In this document: piece after piece, positions 9,745 through 18,166 of the stretch | How positions within the stretch are numbered: the first letter of the stretch is position 1 | How the letters are laid out: each line of letters opens with the position of its first letter | DNA from: Pseudomonas fluorescens | GTDB lineage: Bacteria > Pseudomonadota > Gammaproteobacteria > Pseudomonadales > Pseudomonadaceae | Length of the DNA: 64,000 nucleotides | NCBI RefSeq assembly: GCF_018614655.1 | Contig: NZ_JAGGOG010000014.1 | Span: 341,166-405,165, forward strand | Direction: 5' to 3' | Made by a program: the position numbers and the translations under genes | Notes under the pieces: generated by a model | The model's input: only the letters and a program-made list of their open reading frames with translations | Told to the model about the DNA's origin: nothing | Database searches by the model: none

Positions 9745-9834
9745 TCGCCCAAATAGTGTGCTTTAACGGGTTCAATCACCGGATTAAGGATCTCAATATA
9801 GAGGTCAATTCCGTATCAGGGAAGCAAAGTCACG
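9745..9834. promoter_or_regulatory. Divergent regulatory region with GGTTCAAT/GGTCAATT repeats
   Basis: The 90-nt gap between the MocR regulator and the exporter contains two similarly oriented short repeats, GGTTCAATC (about 9768) and GGTCAATTC (about 9803). MocR-family proteins often bind direct repeats near divergent promoters, so these are candidate operator half-sites. I cannot assign -10/-35 boxes with confidence. An AGGGAAG motif about 10 nt before the exporter start is a plausible ribosome binding site. Confidence 0.4.
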
Positions 9835-10785
9835 ATGCCAATGTCCGCCGTCTTAGAAAACACTGAAAAAACAAAAACACGCAAGCAGTGGCTGGCCGGC
9901 CTGATCACCAGTGTGATGTTTCTGATTGTCTGCCTGAGCTGGGGAACCACTTGGCTGGGGATCAAGATTGCGGTGGAAAGTGTGCCGCCGCTGACCTCGG
10001 CAGGCCTGCGCTTCCTGATCGCCTTCCCGCTGTTCCTGTGTTTCGCGATGGTGCGCCGCGAGCCGATCCTGTTCCCGCGTGAGAGTCGCTGGTTCTTTGT
10101 GTTCGTGACCCTTTCCTACTTCAGTGTTCCCTATTACCTGCTCAATTATGGCGAGATGCATGTCTCGTCCGGCCTCACCGCCCTGCTGTTCAGTTGCATG
10201 CCGGTGTTTATCCTGATTTTTTCCGCGCTGTTTTTGCGTGAACGCATCTACTTTTCCCAGGTGGTCGGTATCAGCATCGGTTTCGGTAGCCTCTACATGA
10301 TCATCAAGAGCCAGGGCCTGCACCTGGACCATGCCGAGTTCTTCGGGGTATTGGCAATTCTCACCGCGGCGATCATGCATGCCTTGTGCTATGTCATCAC
10401 CAAACAAAAAGGCAGCGCCATCAGCGTCATTACCTACAACACCCTGCCCATTGGCATCGCCGGTTTAATGCTGTTTCTCGCCGGGCTGTGGTTTGAAACC
10501 CCAACCTTCGAAGACATCACCTTGCGCTCCTGGAGCGCCCTGTTCTACCTGGGGCTGGTAGCGTCGGTCGGCGGGTTTATTGTGTATTTCATGCTGCTCA
10601 AGCGCCTGAGCCCGATCATCCTGTCTTTTGTCTTTATCATTTTCCCGGTGTTCGCCGTGATCATCGGCGCCTGGTACGAAGGCGTGGAAATTTCCAAGGA
10701 CCTGATGCTCTACTCGGCAATCCTGCTGGCCGGCTTTGCGATCACCAAGCTGCCTATCGAAAAGCTTTTGGCCAAGAAAAACTGA
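9835..10785 (+). CDS. EamA-family DMT transporter (probable metabolite exporter)
   Basis: A 316-residue member of the drug/metabolite transporter superfamily. It has ten predicted hydrophobic helices in two EamA repeats (the first from about residue 20, the second from about residue 165) and a typical SWGTTWLGIKIAVESVPP start of helix 1. Characterised relatives such as E. coli EamA/YdeD export O-acetylserine and cysteine-pathway metabolites. In this operon, with serine acetyltransferase and cysteine synthase genes downstream, such a role is a reasonable inference. It is the first gene after the MocR regulator, and its stop is 1 nt before the next start codon, implying translational coupling. 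Confidence 0.85.
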   Translation: MPMSAVLENTEKTKTRKQWLAGLITSVMFLIVCLSWGTTWLGIKIAVESVPPLTSAGLRFLIAFPLFLCFAMVRREPILFPRESRWFFVFVTLSYFSVPYYLLNYGEMHVSSGLTALLFSCMPVFILIFSALFLRERIYFSQVVGISIGFGSLYMIIKSQGLHLDHAEFFGVLAILTAAIMHALCYVITKQKGSAISVITYNTLPIGIAGLMLFLAGLWFETPTFEDITLRSWSALFYLGLVASVGGFIVYFMLLKRLSPIILSFVFIIFPVFAVIIGAWYEGVEISKDLMLYSAILLAGFAITKLPIEKLLAKKN

Positions 10786-10786
10786 C

Positions 10787-12649
10787 ATGAACGCCCTTAC
10801 CCCTTCCGCCCTGGACCAGATTTACGCCCACGCGAGCCGCACCTACCCCGAAGAGTGCTGCGGCTTCGTCTTCGCGGATGGCAACGTGTACCTGGGCAGC
10901 AATATCCAGAATGAATTGCACCGCAAGAATCCCGAAATGTACCCACGCAGCGCAGCCAACGGTTACACCTTCGCGGTGGCCGATACGGTGATGATGAACA
11001 AGGCTTTTCGCAGTGATAACCCGGTGGTGGTGATCTACCACTCCCATCCTGACGTCGGTGCCTATTTCAGCGACGAGGACCAGGAAAAAGCCTTGTTCAT
11101 GGGCGAACCCATCTACCCCGTCAGCTACCTGGTGGTGGATGTTCGTCAGGGCAAGGCCCAAGGTTCAAAGCTGTTTGCCTGGGATGGCAGCCGCTTTGCC
11201 CGCAAACCCTTCAACGACCTACAAATGGAGTTGTGCATGAACGCTGTCTCTTTCCCCGACATCCTGGTCCGTGTGGCCAAGCTGCCCGAATCGACCCTTG
11301 AGGGTGCCGGATCGACATTGCGCGAAGTCATTGAAAACCTCTGCGACAGCTACCCGCAATTGCGTACGCACCTGTTCCACGAGAAAAACAACCAACTCAA
11401 GGAACACTTCCTGTTTACCGCCGAGGAAGAGCTGATTGAGGCCGATGAACCGTTGCCCAAGTCGGCAAAAATTGAAGTCCTGCTCGCCACCTCCGGCGGC
11501 ATGGACGTCGACCAACTGAGCAATGAGGAAGTGCAGCGCTACGTGCGCCACATCACCCTTCCCGGCGTCGGCCGCGAAGGCCAACTAAACCTGAAGAAGG
11601 CCAAGGTGCTGATCATCGGTACCGGCGGCCTCGGCTCGCCCATCAGCCTCTACATGGCGGCAGCCGGTATCGGCACCCTGGGACTGGTGGACTTTGATGT
11701 GGTGGAAAGCAGCAACCTGCAACGCCAGATCGTCCACGGCAACAGCACCCTGGGCATGCCCAAGGTCGAGTCTGCCAAACAGCGCCTGCAAGACCTGAAC
11801 AGCCACATCCAGATCAATGCCCACAACACCGCCTTGAATGCAGACAACGCGCTGGAACTGGTGGGCGCCTATGACCTGGTGATCGACGGCACCGACAACT
11901 TTGAAACCCGCTACCTGGTCAACGATGCCTGCGTGCAACTGGGTAAACCCCTGGTGTACGGCGCCATCTACCGTTTCGACGGCCAGATCAGCGTCCTCAA
12001 CTACAAAGGCGGCCCATGTTATCGCTGCCTGTTTCCTCAGGCACCACCGGCAGAACTGGCCCCCAATTGCAGTTCCGGCGGTGTGATCGGCGTGCTGCCG
12101 GGCGTGATCGGGATGATCCAGGCCACCGAGGCGATCAAGCTGCTGATCGGGATTGGCGAACCTTTGTCAGGCCGGTTGATGCGCTTCGATGCCCTGGCGA
12201 TGAAGTTCAGCGAAATCCGCTTCAAGCGTCGTGCCGACTGCCCGTGCTGCTCCGAACTGCGCCGCAATGAACAGCCTGCCGCCGCCGTGTGTGCTGACGC
12301 GGTTGTCACCGCCCCGGCCCTGGCCGAAGAGCGCTACATCAAGCCGCGTGTTCTCAAGCAACTCCTCGAACAACACAGAAGCGCCGACATCCTGTTGGAT
12401 GTGCGGGACGCCAGCGAACTGGAAGTCTGCAAGCTGCCCGGCGTGCTGCACATTCCCCTGGCCGAACTCGACGGGCAACTCCACAGCCTGAGCCGGGACA
12501 ACACCCATTACCTGATCTGCTACGCCGGGACCAGGGCCGAACAGGCCGCCAGCACCTTGCTGGCAGCCGGTTTCGCCAACACCAAAGTACTGCAAGGAGG
12601 CATGAAACACTGGGTTAGCGACGTTGAACCCGACATGCCTTTGTACTGA
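10787..12649 (+). CDS. Four-domain JAMM peptidase / ubiquitin-like / E1-like / rhodanese fusion
   Basis: This 620-residue protein joins four parts. Residues 1-145 are a JAMM/Mec-type metallopeptidase with Glu22 or Glu23, His85-Ser-His87, Ser95 and Asp98, the complete JAMM metal/catalytic set. Residues 151-238 look like a CysO/MoaD/ThiS-type ubiquitin-like carrier (TLREVIENLCDSYPQL, then EVLLATSGG) ending in Gly237-Gly238, directly followed by Met239. Residues 240-490 are a MoeB/MoeZ-like E1 with the ATP loop GTGGLGSP (278-285), candidate catalytic Cys428, and zinc Cys411/414 and 485/488. Residues 515-620 are a rhodanese with CYAGTR (Cys578). The set mirrors mycobacterial Mec, CysO and MoeZ in one chain, implying protein-thiocarboxylate sulfur transfer. 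The carrier call is by eye; the other three domains are secure. Confidence 0.9.
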   Translation: MNALTPSALDQIYAHASRTYPEECCGFVFADGNVYLGSNIQNELHRKNPEMYPRSAANGYTFAVADTVMMNKAFRSDNPVVVIYHSHPDVGAYFSDEDQEKALFMGEPIYPVSYLVVDVRQGKAQGSKLFAWDGSRFARKPFNDLQMELCMNAVSFPDILVRVAKLPESTLEGAGSTLREVIENLCDSYPQLRTHLFHEKNNQLKEHFLFTAEEELIEADEPLPKSAKIEVLLATSGGMDVDQLSNEEVQRYVRHITLPGVGREGQLNLKKAKVLIIGTGGLGSPISLYMAAAGIGTLGLVDFDVVESSNLQRQIVHGNSTLGMPKVESAKQRLQDLNSHIQINAHNTALNADNALELVGAYDLVIDGTDNFETRYLVNDACVQLGKPLVYGAIYRFDGQISVLNYKGGPCYRCLFPQAPPAELAPNCSSGGVIGVLPGVIGMIQATEAIKLLIGIGEPLSGRLMRFDALAMKFSEIRFKRRADCPCCSELRRNEQPAAAVCADAVVTAPALAEERYIKPRVLKQLLEQHRSADILLDVRDASELEVCKLPGVLHIPLAELDGQLHSLSRDNTHYLICYAGTRAEQAASTLLAAGFANTKVLQGGMKHWVSDVEPDMPLY

Positions 12650-12658
12650 CTACCGGCC

Positions 12659-13588
12659 ATGGGTTCCTACTTGATGTTGCATAACTCGATACTCGACGCC
12701 ATTGGCCAAACGCCCATCGTGCGCCTTGAACAATTTTCCGAAGACCTCGGCATCGAGGTCTTCGCCAAACTGGAGTCGCTGAACCCCGGTGGCAGCCACA
12801 AGGCGCGCATCGCCCTGGGCATGATCCTCGACGCCGAACGCCGGGGCGTGCTGATCCGTGGTTCCGGGCAAACCATCATCGAGCCCAGCGGTGGCAACAC
12901 CGGCATCGGCCTGGTGATGGCCGGCAACGTGCTGGGCTACAAAGTGGTGCTGGTGATCCCGGACAACTACAGCCCTGAGAAGCAGAAGCTGCTGCGCCTG
13001 TACGGCGCCAAGGTGGTGCTGTCGGACAGCCGCCTGGGCAACAATTCCCACGGCGAAAAGTGCATGGAGCTACAGCTGGAAAACCCCAGCTTTGTAATGC
13101 TCAACCAACAGCGCAACGGCGCCAACCCGCAGACCCATCGTGACACCACCGCCCGGGAAATCATCCGCGCGTTTGGCGAGCGGCGGGTGGACTATTTCGT
13201 CAGCGGCATCGGCACCGGCGGCCACATCACCGGCATTGGTGAAACCCTCAAGGCCACCTGGCCAGCCGTGCGCGTCATGGGTGTAGAGCCCGAGGAATGC
13301 GACCTGCTGAATGATCAACATGCGCCGCACCATATCCAGGGCCTGTCCATCGGCTTGATCCCGAGCATCCTCAATCTGGCGGTGCTGGACGGCATGCTCA
13401 AAGTCTCCCGGGACGAATGCCTGGAGATGATGAAACGCATCATGCGCACCGATGCCATCAGCCTCGGGTTGTCTTCAGCCGCCAATATGGTGGCCATTGC
13501 CAAGCTCGCACCGGAACTGCCCACCGAGACCGTCGTCCTGACCATGGTCTACGACAGTGCGGACAGCTATTTACCCTGTTTCGAATAA
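12659..13588 (+). CDS. Cysteine synthase family PLP enzyme
   Basis: A 309-residue fold-type II PLP enzyme of the CysK/CysM group, starting MGSYLMLHNSILDAIGQTPIVRL. The PLP lysine is Lys48 in GGSHKAR, where standard cysteine synthases have an SVKDR-like motif. A PSGGNTGIG substrate loop and a GIGTGGHITG phosphate-binding loop are present. It should condense an activated serine (O-acetyl- or O-phosphoserine) with a sulfur nucleophile. Next to the JAMM/Ubl/E1 fusion, the nucleophile may be a protein thiocarboxylate, as for mycobacterial CysM, but the altered lysine motif leaves room for another reaction. The start may instead be the ATG at 12674. The gap to the preceding stop is 9 nt. Confidence 0.87.
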   Translation: MGSYLMLHNSILDAIGQTPIVRLEQFSEDLGIEVFAKLESLNPGGSHKARIALGMILDAERRGVLIRGSGQTIIEPSGGNTGIGLVMAGNVLGYKVVLVIPDNYSPEKQKLLRLYGAKVVLSDSRLGNNSHGEKCMELQLENPSFVMLNQQRNGANPQTHRDTTAREIIRAFGERRVDYFVSGIGTGGHITGIGETLKATWPAVRVMGVEPEECDLLNDQHAPHHIQGLSIGLIPSILNLAVLDGMLKVSRDECLEMMKRIMRTDAISLGLSSAANMVAIAKLAPELPTETVVLTMVYDSADSYLPCFE

Positions 13589-13610
13589 CGACAATTGCGG
13601 GGGTGCCTCC

Positions 13611-14603
13611 ATGGGGGGCTTTATCGACATGCAACAATTGCACGATGAGTTGCTCACTCAGCTCATCACCACCCTTTCGCCCGCACAGATGCAGGAGTTG
13701 CAGGCGCACTTGGCGCCGCTGATCCAGACGGCAGCGCAGGCCGTGGCCGAGGACTTGATTGCCTATGCCTATCGCGACCCGGCATCTCGCGGGCGCGCCG
13801 AATTGATCCTGGAGTCCTACGCCTCGTTCAAGGCAGTGCTGTTCTACCGGCTGGCCCATTGGGTGTGGAGTTTCCCCGACCAGCCCAACGCTGTGTTTTG
13901 CGCCATTGCCCTGAAGCTGAGCAACCAGGGCAAGATCCTGTCTGGTGCCGAGATTCATCCCGCCGCGCGGATTGGCCGGCGCTTCGTGCTTGATCACGGC
14001 TATGGCACCGTCATCGGCGAAACCTGTGAGATAGGCAACGACTGCTACATCCTCTGCGGCGTGACACTGGGTGCACGAGGCATCGCCAACAACCCCGACG
14101 GCAAACGTCATCCACAGCTGGGCAACAATGTCGAAATCGGCGCAGGCGCCAGGGTGCTGGGCTATGTGCAGATCGGTGACAACGTATTCATCAGCCCAGC
14201 CTGTGTGATCACACAGGATGTGCCGGCAGGCACCAAAGTCAAAGTGGTCAACCAGATTCAATTGCAGAAAAACGACGAGTCCGATCACAGCAACTACCTT
14301 GGCGCCTTCGCCCTCAACGACCGCCTGCACGTAGTAGGTGAGGTCAACGCCAGCCACAAAGTGACGGTGCTGGACGCAGACTTCCATCCCTTGGCCGGCG
14401 TATTGCTGGAACCCACGGTGAAGGAGCGTCACCACTTGCAGTTTCGCTTGCGTCACGTCGCCTCGACCAGCCACCCGCCGCGCTTGCCGATCAACCTGAA
14501 AGTCTGCGGTCCCGAGTTTGAAATCACCCTGCTGTCTCCCCCTGGCTTGAGCGCAATGGTTCGTCATTTGCTGCAAGTCAGCCCACTGATCGTCGGAGGT
14601 TGA
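13611..14603 (+). CDS. Serine O-acetyltransferase-like protein with C-terminal extension
   Basis: A 330-residue protein. An N-terminal helical SAT domain (about residues 1-110) is followed by a left-handed beta-helix with hexapeptide repeats (AEIHPAARIGRRFVLDHG, TVIGETCEIGNDC, NNVEIGAGARVLG; about 115-215), including the catalytic-type LDHG His. It should acetylate serine to O-acetylserine, the substrate for the neighbouring cysteine synthase relative. About 100 further residues follow (from about 230) and match nothing I recognise; CysE proteins usually end soon after the helix. A GGGGGT motif precedes the ATG at 13611. It follows the cysteine synthase gene by 22 nt and AlaX starts 2 nt after it. 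Confidence 0.87.
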   Translation: MGGFIDMQQLHDELLTQLITTLSPAQMQELQAHLAPLIQTAAQAVAEDLIAYAYRDPASRGRAELILESYASFKAVLFYRLAHWVWSFPDQPNAVFCAIALKLSNQGKILSGAEIHPAARIGRRFVLDHGYGTVIGETCEIGNDCYILCGVTLGARGIANNPDGKRHPQLGNNVEIGAGARVLGYVQIGDNVFISPACVITQDVPAGTKVKVVNQIQLQKNDESDHSNYLGAFALNDRLHVVGEVNASHKVTVLDADFHPLAGVLLEPTVKERHHLQFRLRHVASTSHPPRLPINLKVCGPEFEITLLSPPGLSAMVRHLLQVSPLIVGG

Positions 14604-14605
14604 AC

Positions 14606-15334
14606 ATGTCCGTGCACACAATGGAAACCCTGGCGCTGTTTGACAGTGCGCCTTATCAGAACGCCTTCAGTGCCCGGGTGATCGCCGTCAGTGAGCAAGG
14701 GATCGCCCTGGAACACACCCTGTTCTACCCCACCGGCGGCGGTCAACCTGGGGACACCGGCCACTTCATCCTCGCCGACGGCACCCGAGTTGAAGTGATC
14801 GGGACAGTACGCGACCCGGTATTACGCTCGATCATCTGGCACCAGGTAGAGCAACGCCCTGACCAGTTGTGCGCCGGCGTGCAGGTGGACGCTAACCTGG
14901 ACTGGGAGCGGCGCTACCAACATATGAAGATGCACACCTGCCTGCACCTGTTGTGCTCGATCATCGATGCCCCGGTGACCGGTTGCAGCATCAACGCAGA
15001 CAAAGGCCGCCTGGATTTCGACTTGCCGGAAATGACCCTCGACAAGGACAGCATCACCCGCGACCTCAACGCACTGATCGAGCAGGCCCATGAGGTCAAG
15101 ACGCTCTCGATGCCCGCGTCGGAGTATTCCACCTTGCTGCAGATCACCCGCACCCAGGCGGTGGCGCCGCCGGTGATCCAGGGCGCCGTGCGGGTGATTG
15201 AAATTGCCGGTATCGACATCCAGCCCTGTGGCGGCACCCATGTGATCAACACCGAAGAAATAGGTCGGGTGTTTTGCGAGAAAATCGAGAAGAAGAGCAA
15301 GCACAACCGACGGGTGATTTTGCGGTTTGAGTGA
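14606..15334 (+). CDS. AlaX-like aminoacyl-tRNA editing protein
   Basis: A 242-residue stand-alone relative of the alanyl/threonyl-tRNA synthetase editing domain. The zinc/hydrolase motifs are His110-x3-His114 (HTCLH) and Cys208-x3-His212 (CGGTH). An N-terminal TGGGQPGDTG segment matches the AlaRS-type beta-barrel. AlaX proteins deacylate mischarged tRNA, classically Ser-tRNA(Ala) or Gly-tRNA(Ala). Here it is the last gene of the sulfur-carrier operon, 2 nt after the serine acetyltransferase, with GGAGG 6 nt before the ATG. I infer it may clear tRNA charged with serine or with the amino acid this operon makes. The in-frame TTG at 14600 is a less likely start. Confidence 0.88.
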   Translation: MSVHTMETLALFDSAPYQNAFSARVIAVSEQGIALEHTLFYPTGGGQPGDTGHFILADGTRVEVIGTVRDPVLRSIIWHQVEQRPDQLCAGVQVDANLDWERRYQHMKMHTCLHLLCSIIDAPVTGCSINADKGRLDFDLPEMTLDKDSITRDLNALIEQAHEVKTLSMPASEYSTLLQITRTQAVAPPVIQGAVRVIEIAGIDIQPCGGTHVINTEEIGRVFCEKIEKKSKHNRRVILRFE

Positions 15335-15351
15335 TGCCTGGGCGGTGTCTG

Positions 15352-16836
15352 TCAGATCACAAACAGATCGACAAACCGATTCACCGGCGTCGTCTCAAGC
15401 TGAGCTTGTTCCTTGCACAAGGCAAAGATCTCGGCACTGCGTCGGGCAGTAAAACGCGTCGCCAGGTTGGCCTTGAACTTGTCTTCCAGCAATGCAATAC
15501 CCTCCGCCCGGCGGCGACGGTGGCCAATCGGATATTCCACTGCCACCTGCTCGGTGCTGGAGCCATCCTTGAAGAACACTTGCACCGCGTTGGCAATGGA
15601 ACGCTTGTCGGCTTCCAGGTATTCGCGGCTGTAGCGCGGCTCTTCGACGATGACCATTTTATCCCGCAGCTCATCGATGATCGGGTGGGCGGCATGGAAC
15701 TCATCTTCGTACTGCTCAGCCACCAGGTTGCCAAACGCCAGGGGCACGGCGGTCATGTACTGGATGCAGTGATCGCGGTCGGCGGCGTTGGCCAGTTGGC
15801 CCACCTTGGAAATGATACGAATCGCCGACTCGTGGGTGGTGATGACGATCTTGTCGATCTCATGCAAACGGTTCTTCACTTGTGGATGCAACGTCACCGC
15901 TGCTTCGCAGGCCGTTTGCGCATGGAACTCGGCCGGGAAGCTTATCTTGAACAGCACGTTTTCCATCACATAAGTGCCGTAGGGCTGTGACAGGCTGAAG
16001 GTGCGCTTGTCTTCGGACTTGAGCGCCAGGTCCTTGTTGGTGTGGCTGAACAACACGTCATAAAAGCCCCACTGCGGCGCGCTCAATACGCCGGGAATGC
16101 CCATCTCGCCACGCATGGCAATGTCCGCCAGGCGAACGCCACGGCTGGACGCATCGCCCGCCGCCCACGACTTACGCGAACCGGCATTCGGCGCATGGCG
16201 ATAAGTACGCAGGGCCTGGCCGTCGACAAACGCCTGAGACAGCGCCGACAGTAGTTGCTCACGATTGGCCCCCATCAGCTTGGCGGTGACGGCAGTGGAA
16301 GCGATTTTCACCAACAGTACATGGTCGAGACCGACACGATTGAAAGAGTTTTCCAGGGCGATCACTCCCTGGATTTCGTGGGCCATGATCATCGCGTCCA
16401 ACACTGCACGGACGGTCAGCGGCGCATCGCCATTGGCCACGCGCTTTTGCGAGAGATGGTCGGCAACCGCAAGAATCCCACCGAGGTTATCGGAAGGATG
16501 GCCCCATTCGGCAGCGAGCCAAGTGTCGTTGTAGTCAAGCCAACGCACGATGCAACCGATGTCCCATGCGGCCTTGACCGGGTCCAGGCGAAATGAGGTA
16601 CCGGGCACTCGAGCACCGAACGGCACCACCGTACCCTCGACAATCGGCCCCAGGTGCTTGGTGCACTCCGGGAAACGCAGGGCCAGCAGGCCGCAACCGA
16701 GGGTGTCCATCAGGCAGTTGCGGGCGGTGTCCAGGGCATCGCGGGATTCGATCTTGAAGTTCAAGACGTAGTCGGCGATGTCCTGCAGGACCTGGTCGTA
16801 GTCGGGGCGATTGTTTTGGTCGACGTTGGCGCTCAT
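15352..16836 (-). CDS. prpD: 2-methylcitrate dehydratase PrpD
   Basis: A 494-residue MmgE/PrpD family protein, the normal length, with [21 protein letters not shown] and [17 protein letters not shown] motifs. It dehydrates 2-methylcitrate to 2-methylaconitate in the propionate-degrading cycle. It is the last gene of the prp series. AcnD/PrpF, which are also present, form an alternative route for the same step, so two dehydratase systems coexist, as known in several proteobacteria. The ATG at 16836 gives MSANVDQN; an upstream GTG-type extension is unlikely. It is convergent with the AlaX gene, with 17 nt between the stops. Confidence 0.94.
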   Translation of the reverse strand: MSANVDQNNRPDYDQVLQDIADYVLNFKIESRDALDTARNCLMDTLGCGLLALRFPECTKHLGPIVEGTVVPFGARVPGTSFRLDPVKAAWDIGCIVRWLDYNDTWLAAEWGHPSDNLGGILAVADHLSQKRVANGDAPLTVRAVLDAMIMAHEIQGVIALENSFNRVGLDHVLLVKIASTAVTAKLMGANREQLLSALSQAFVDGQALRTYRHAPNAGSRKSWAAGDASSRGVRLADIAMRGEMGIPGVLSAPQWGFYDVLFSHTNKDLALKSEDKRTFSLSQPYGTYVMENVLFKISFPAEFHAQTACEAAVTLHPQVKNRLHEIDKIVITTHESAIRIISKVGQLANAADRDHCIQYMTAVPLAFGNLVAEQYEDEFHAAHPIIDELRDKMVIVEEPRYSREYLEADKRSIANAVQVFFKDGSSTEQVAVEYPIGHRRRRAEGIALLEDKFKANLATRFTARRSAEIFALCKEQAQLETTPVNRFVDLFVI

Positions 16837-16900
16837 GGCAATTCTCCAAAGAGTTAGGGGTTGGTCCATCCTCAGGGTCAGGGTTGATGTGTTTTTAAAG

Positions 16901-16925
16901 GCAGATCTTGGTGTCTGCCTGATTG
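16901..16925 (-). terminator. Hairpin between prpF and prpD
   Basis: An AGGCAGA / TCTGCCT inverted repeat followed on the minus strand by TTTAAAAA lies after the prpF stop. The T-tract is weak, so it may attenuate rather than end transcription into prpD. Confidence 0.4.
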
Positions 16926-16933
16926 ATCAATGC

Positions 16934-18124
16934 TTAAAACGCGTCGCCTGGAACACGCACAAAACCTTCCATCAACACCCGCGCACTGCGGCTCATGATG
17001 GCTTTCTTGACGACCCATTCATCGTCCACCTGGCTCGCCTCGGCACCCACCCGCAACGTCCCGGAAGGATGCCCAAACCGCACCGCATTGCGCTCCACAC
17101 CACCGGCCGCCAGATTCACCAGCGTCCCGGAAATCGCAGCCGCCGTGCCAATCGCCACCGCCGCCGTGCCCATCATCGCGTGGTGCAGCTTGCCCATGGA
17201 CAACGCCCGCACCAGCAGGTCGACATCTGCCGCCTTGATCGCCTTGCCGCTGGACGCTACGTAATCCGCAGGCCGAGCCACAAACGCGACCTTGGGTGTG
17301 TGCTGGCGCTGGGCCGCTTCGTCCAGGTGCTTGATCAAGCCCATGCGCAACGCACCGTGAGCCCGGATGGTTTCGAACATCGCCAGGGCTTTCGGATCAC
17401 TGTTGATCACGCCTTGCAACTCGGTACCGGTGTAACCCAGGTCCTGGGCGTTGATGAAAATGGTAGGAATCCCGGCGTTGATCAGCGTCGCCTTGAAGGT
17501 CCCCACGCCGGGCACTTCCAGGTCGTCCACCAGGTTGCCGGTGGGGAACATCGAACCGCCGCCGCCCTCTTCCGCCGCCGCCGGGTCCATGAACTCCAAC
17601 TGCACTTCGGCCGCAGGAAAAGTCACGCCGTCCAATTCGAAATCGCCGGTTTCCTGCACAGCACCGTCGGTAATCGGCACGTGGGCGATGATGGTCTTGC
17701 CGATATTGGCCTGCCAGACCCGCACCACGGCCACGCCGTTTTGCGGAATACGCGCAGCTTCCACCAAGCCGTTGCTGATGGCGAAGGATCCCACCGCCGC
17801 CGACAGGTTGCCGCAGTTGCCGCTCCAATCCACGAACGGTTTGTCGATGGAGACTTGGCCAAACAGGTAGTCGACGTCATGATCGGCGCGGGTACTTTTG
17901 GCCAGGATCACGGTCTTGCTGGTACTGGAAGTCGCACCGCCCATGCCGTCGATTTGTTTGTCATAGGGATCGGGGCTGCCGATCACCCGCAGCAGCAACG
18001 CATCCCGCGCGGCGCCCGGAACCTGGGCCGATGCGGGCAAATCCTTGAGGCTGAAAAACACGCCTTTGCTGGTGCCGCCACGCATGTAGGTGGCGGGAAT
18101 TCTGATCTGAGGTACGTGTGCCAT
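16934..18124 (-). CDS. prpF: 2-methylaconitate cis-trans isomerase PrpF
   Basis: A 396-residue PrpF-family protein beginning MAHVPQIRIPATYMRGGTSK. The MRGGTSKG motif holds the residues typical of the family, and a second GNCGNLSAAVG segment is near residue 105. It isomerises the 2-methylaconitate made by AcnD to the isomer that aconitase can hydrate, allowing the AcnD route of the methylcitrate cycle. It lies 42 nt downstream of acnD on the same strand, its usual partner. The start at 18124 is preferred over the ATG at 18136, which adds only MRKT. Confidence 0.94.
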   Translation of the reverse strand: MAHVPQIRIPATYMRGGTSKGVFFSLKDLPASAQVPGAARDALLLRVIGSPDPYDKQIDGMGGATSSTSKTVILAKSTRADHDVDYLFGQVSIDKPFVDWSGNCGNLSAAVGSFAISNGLVEAARIPQNGVAVVRVWQANIGKTIIAHVPITDGAVQETGDFELDGVTFPAAEVQLEFMDPAAAEEGGGGSMFPTGNLVDDLEVPGVGTFKATLINAGIPTIFINAQDLGYTGTELQGVINSDPKALAMFETIRAHGALRMGLIKHLDEAAQRQHTPKVAFVARPADYVASSGKAIKAADVDLLVRALSMGKLHHAMMGTAAVAIGTAAAISGTLVNLAAGGVERNAVRFGHPSGTLRVGAEASQVDDEWVVKKAIMSRSARVLMEGFVRVPGDAF

Positions 18125-18166
18125 GGTTTTCCTCATGGGCCGGGGCGCACGCCCCGGCCACGGTTG

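Noticed and set aside
10787..12649. Molybdopterin (MoeB) biosynthesis role for the E1 fusion
   Set aside because: No moa or moe gene is nearby, the JAMM and carrier domains are atypical for MoeB, and the cysteine-related neighbours point to sulfur transfer for amino acids.
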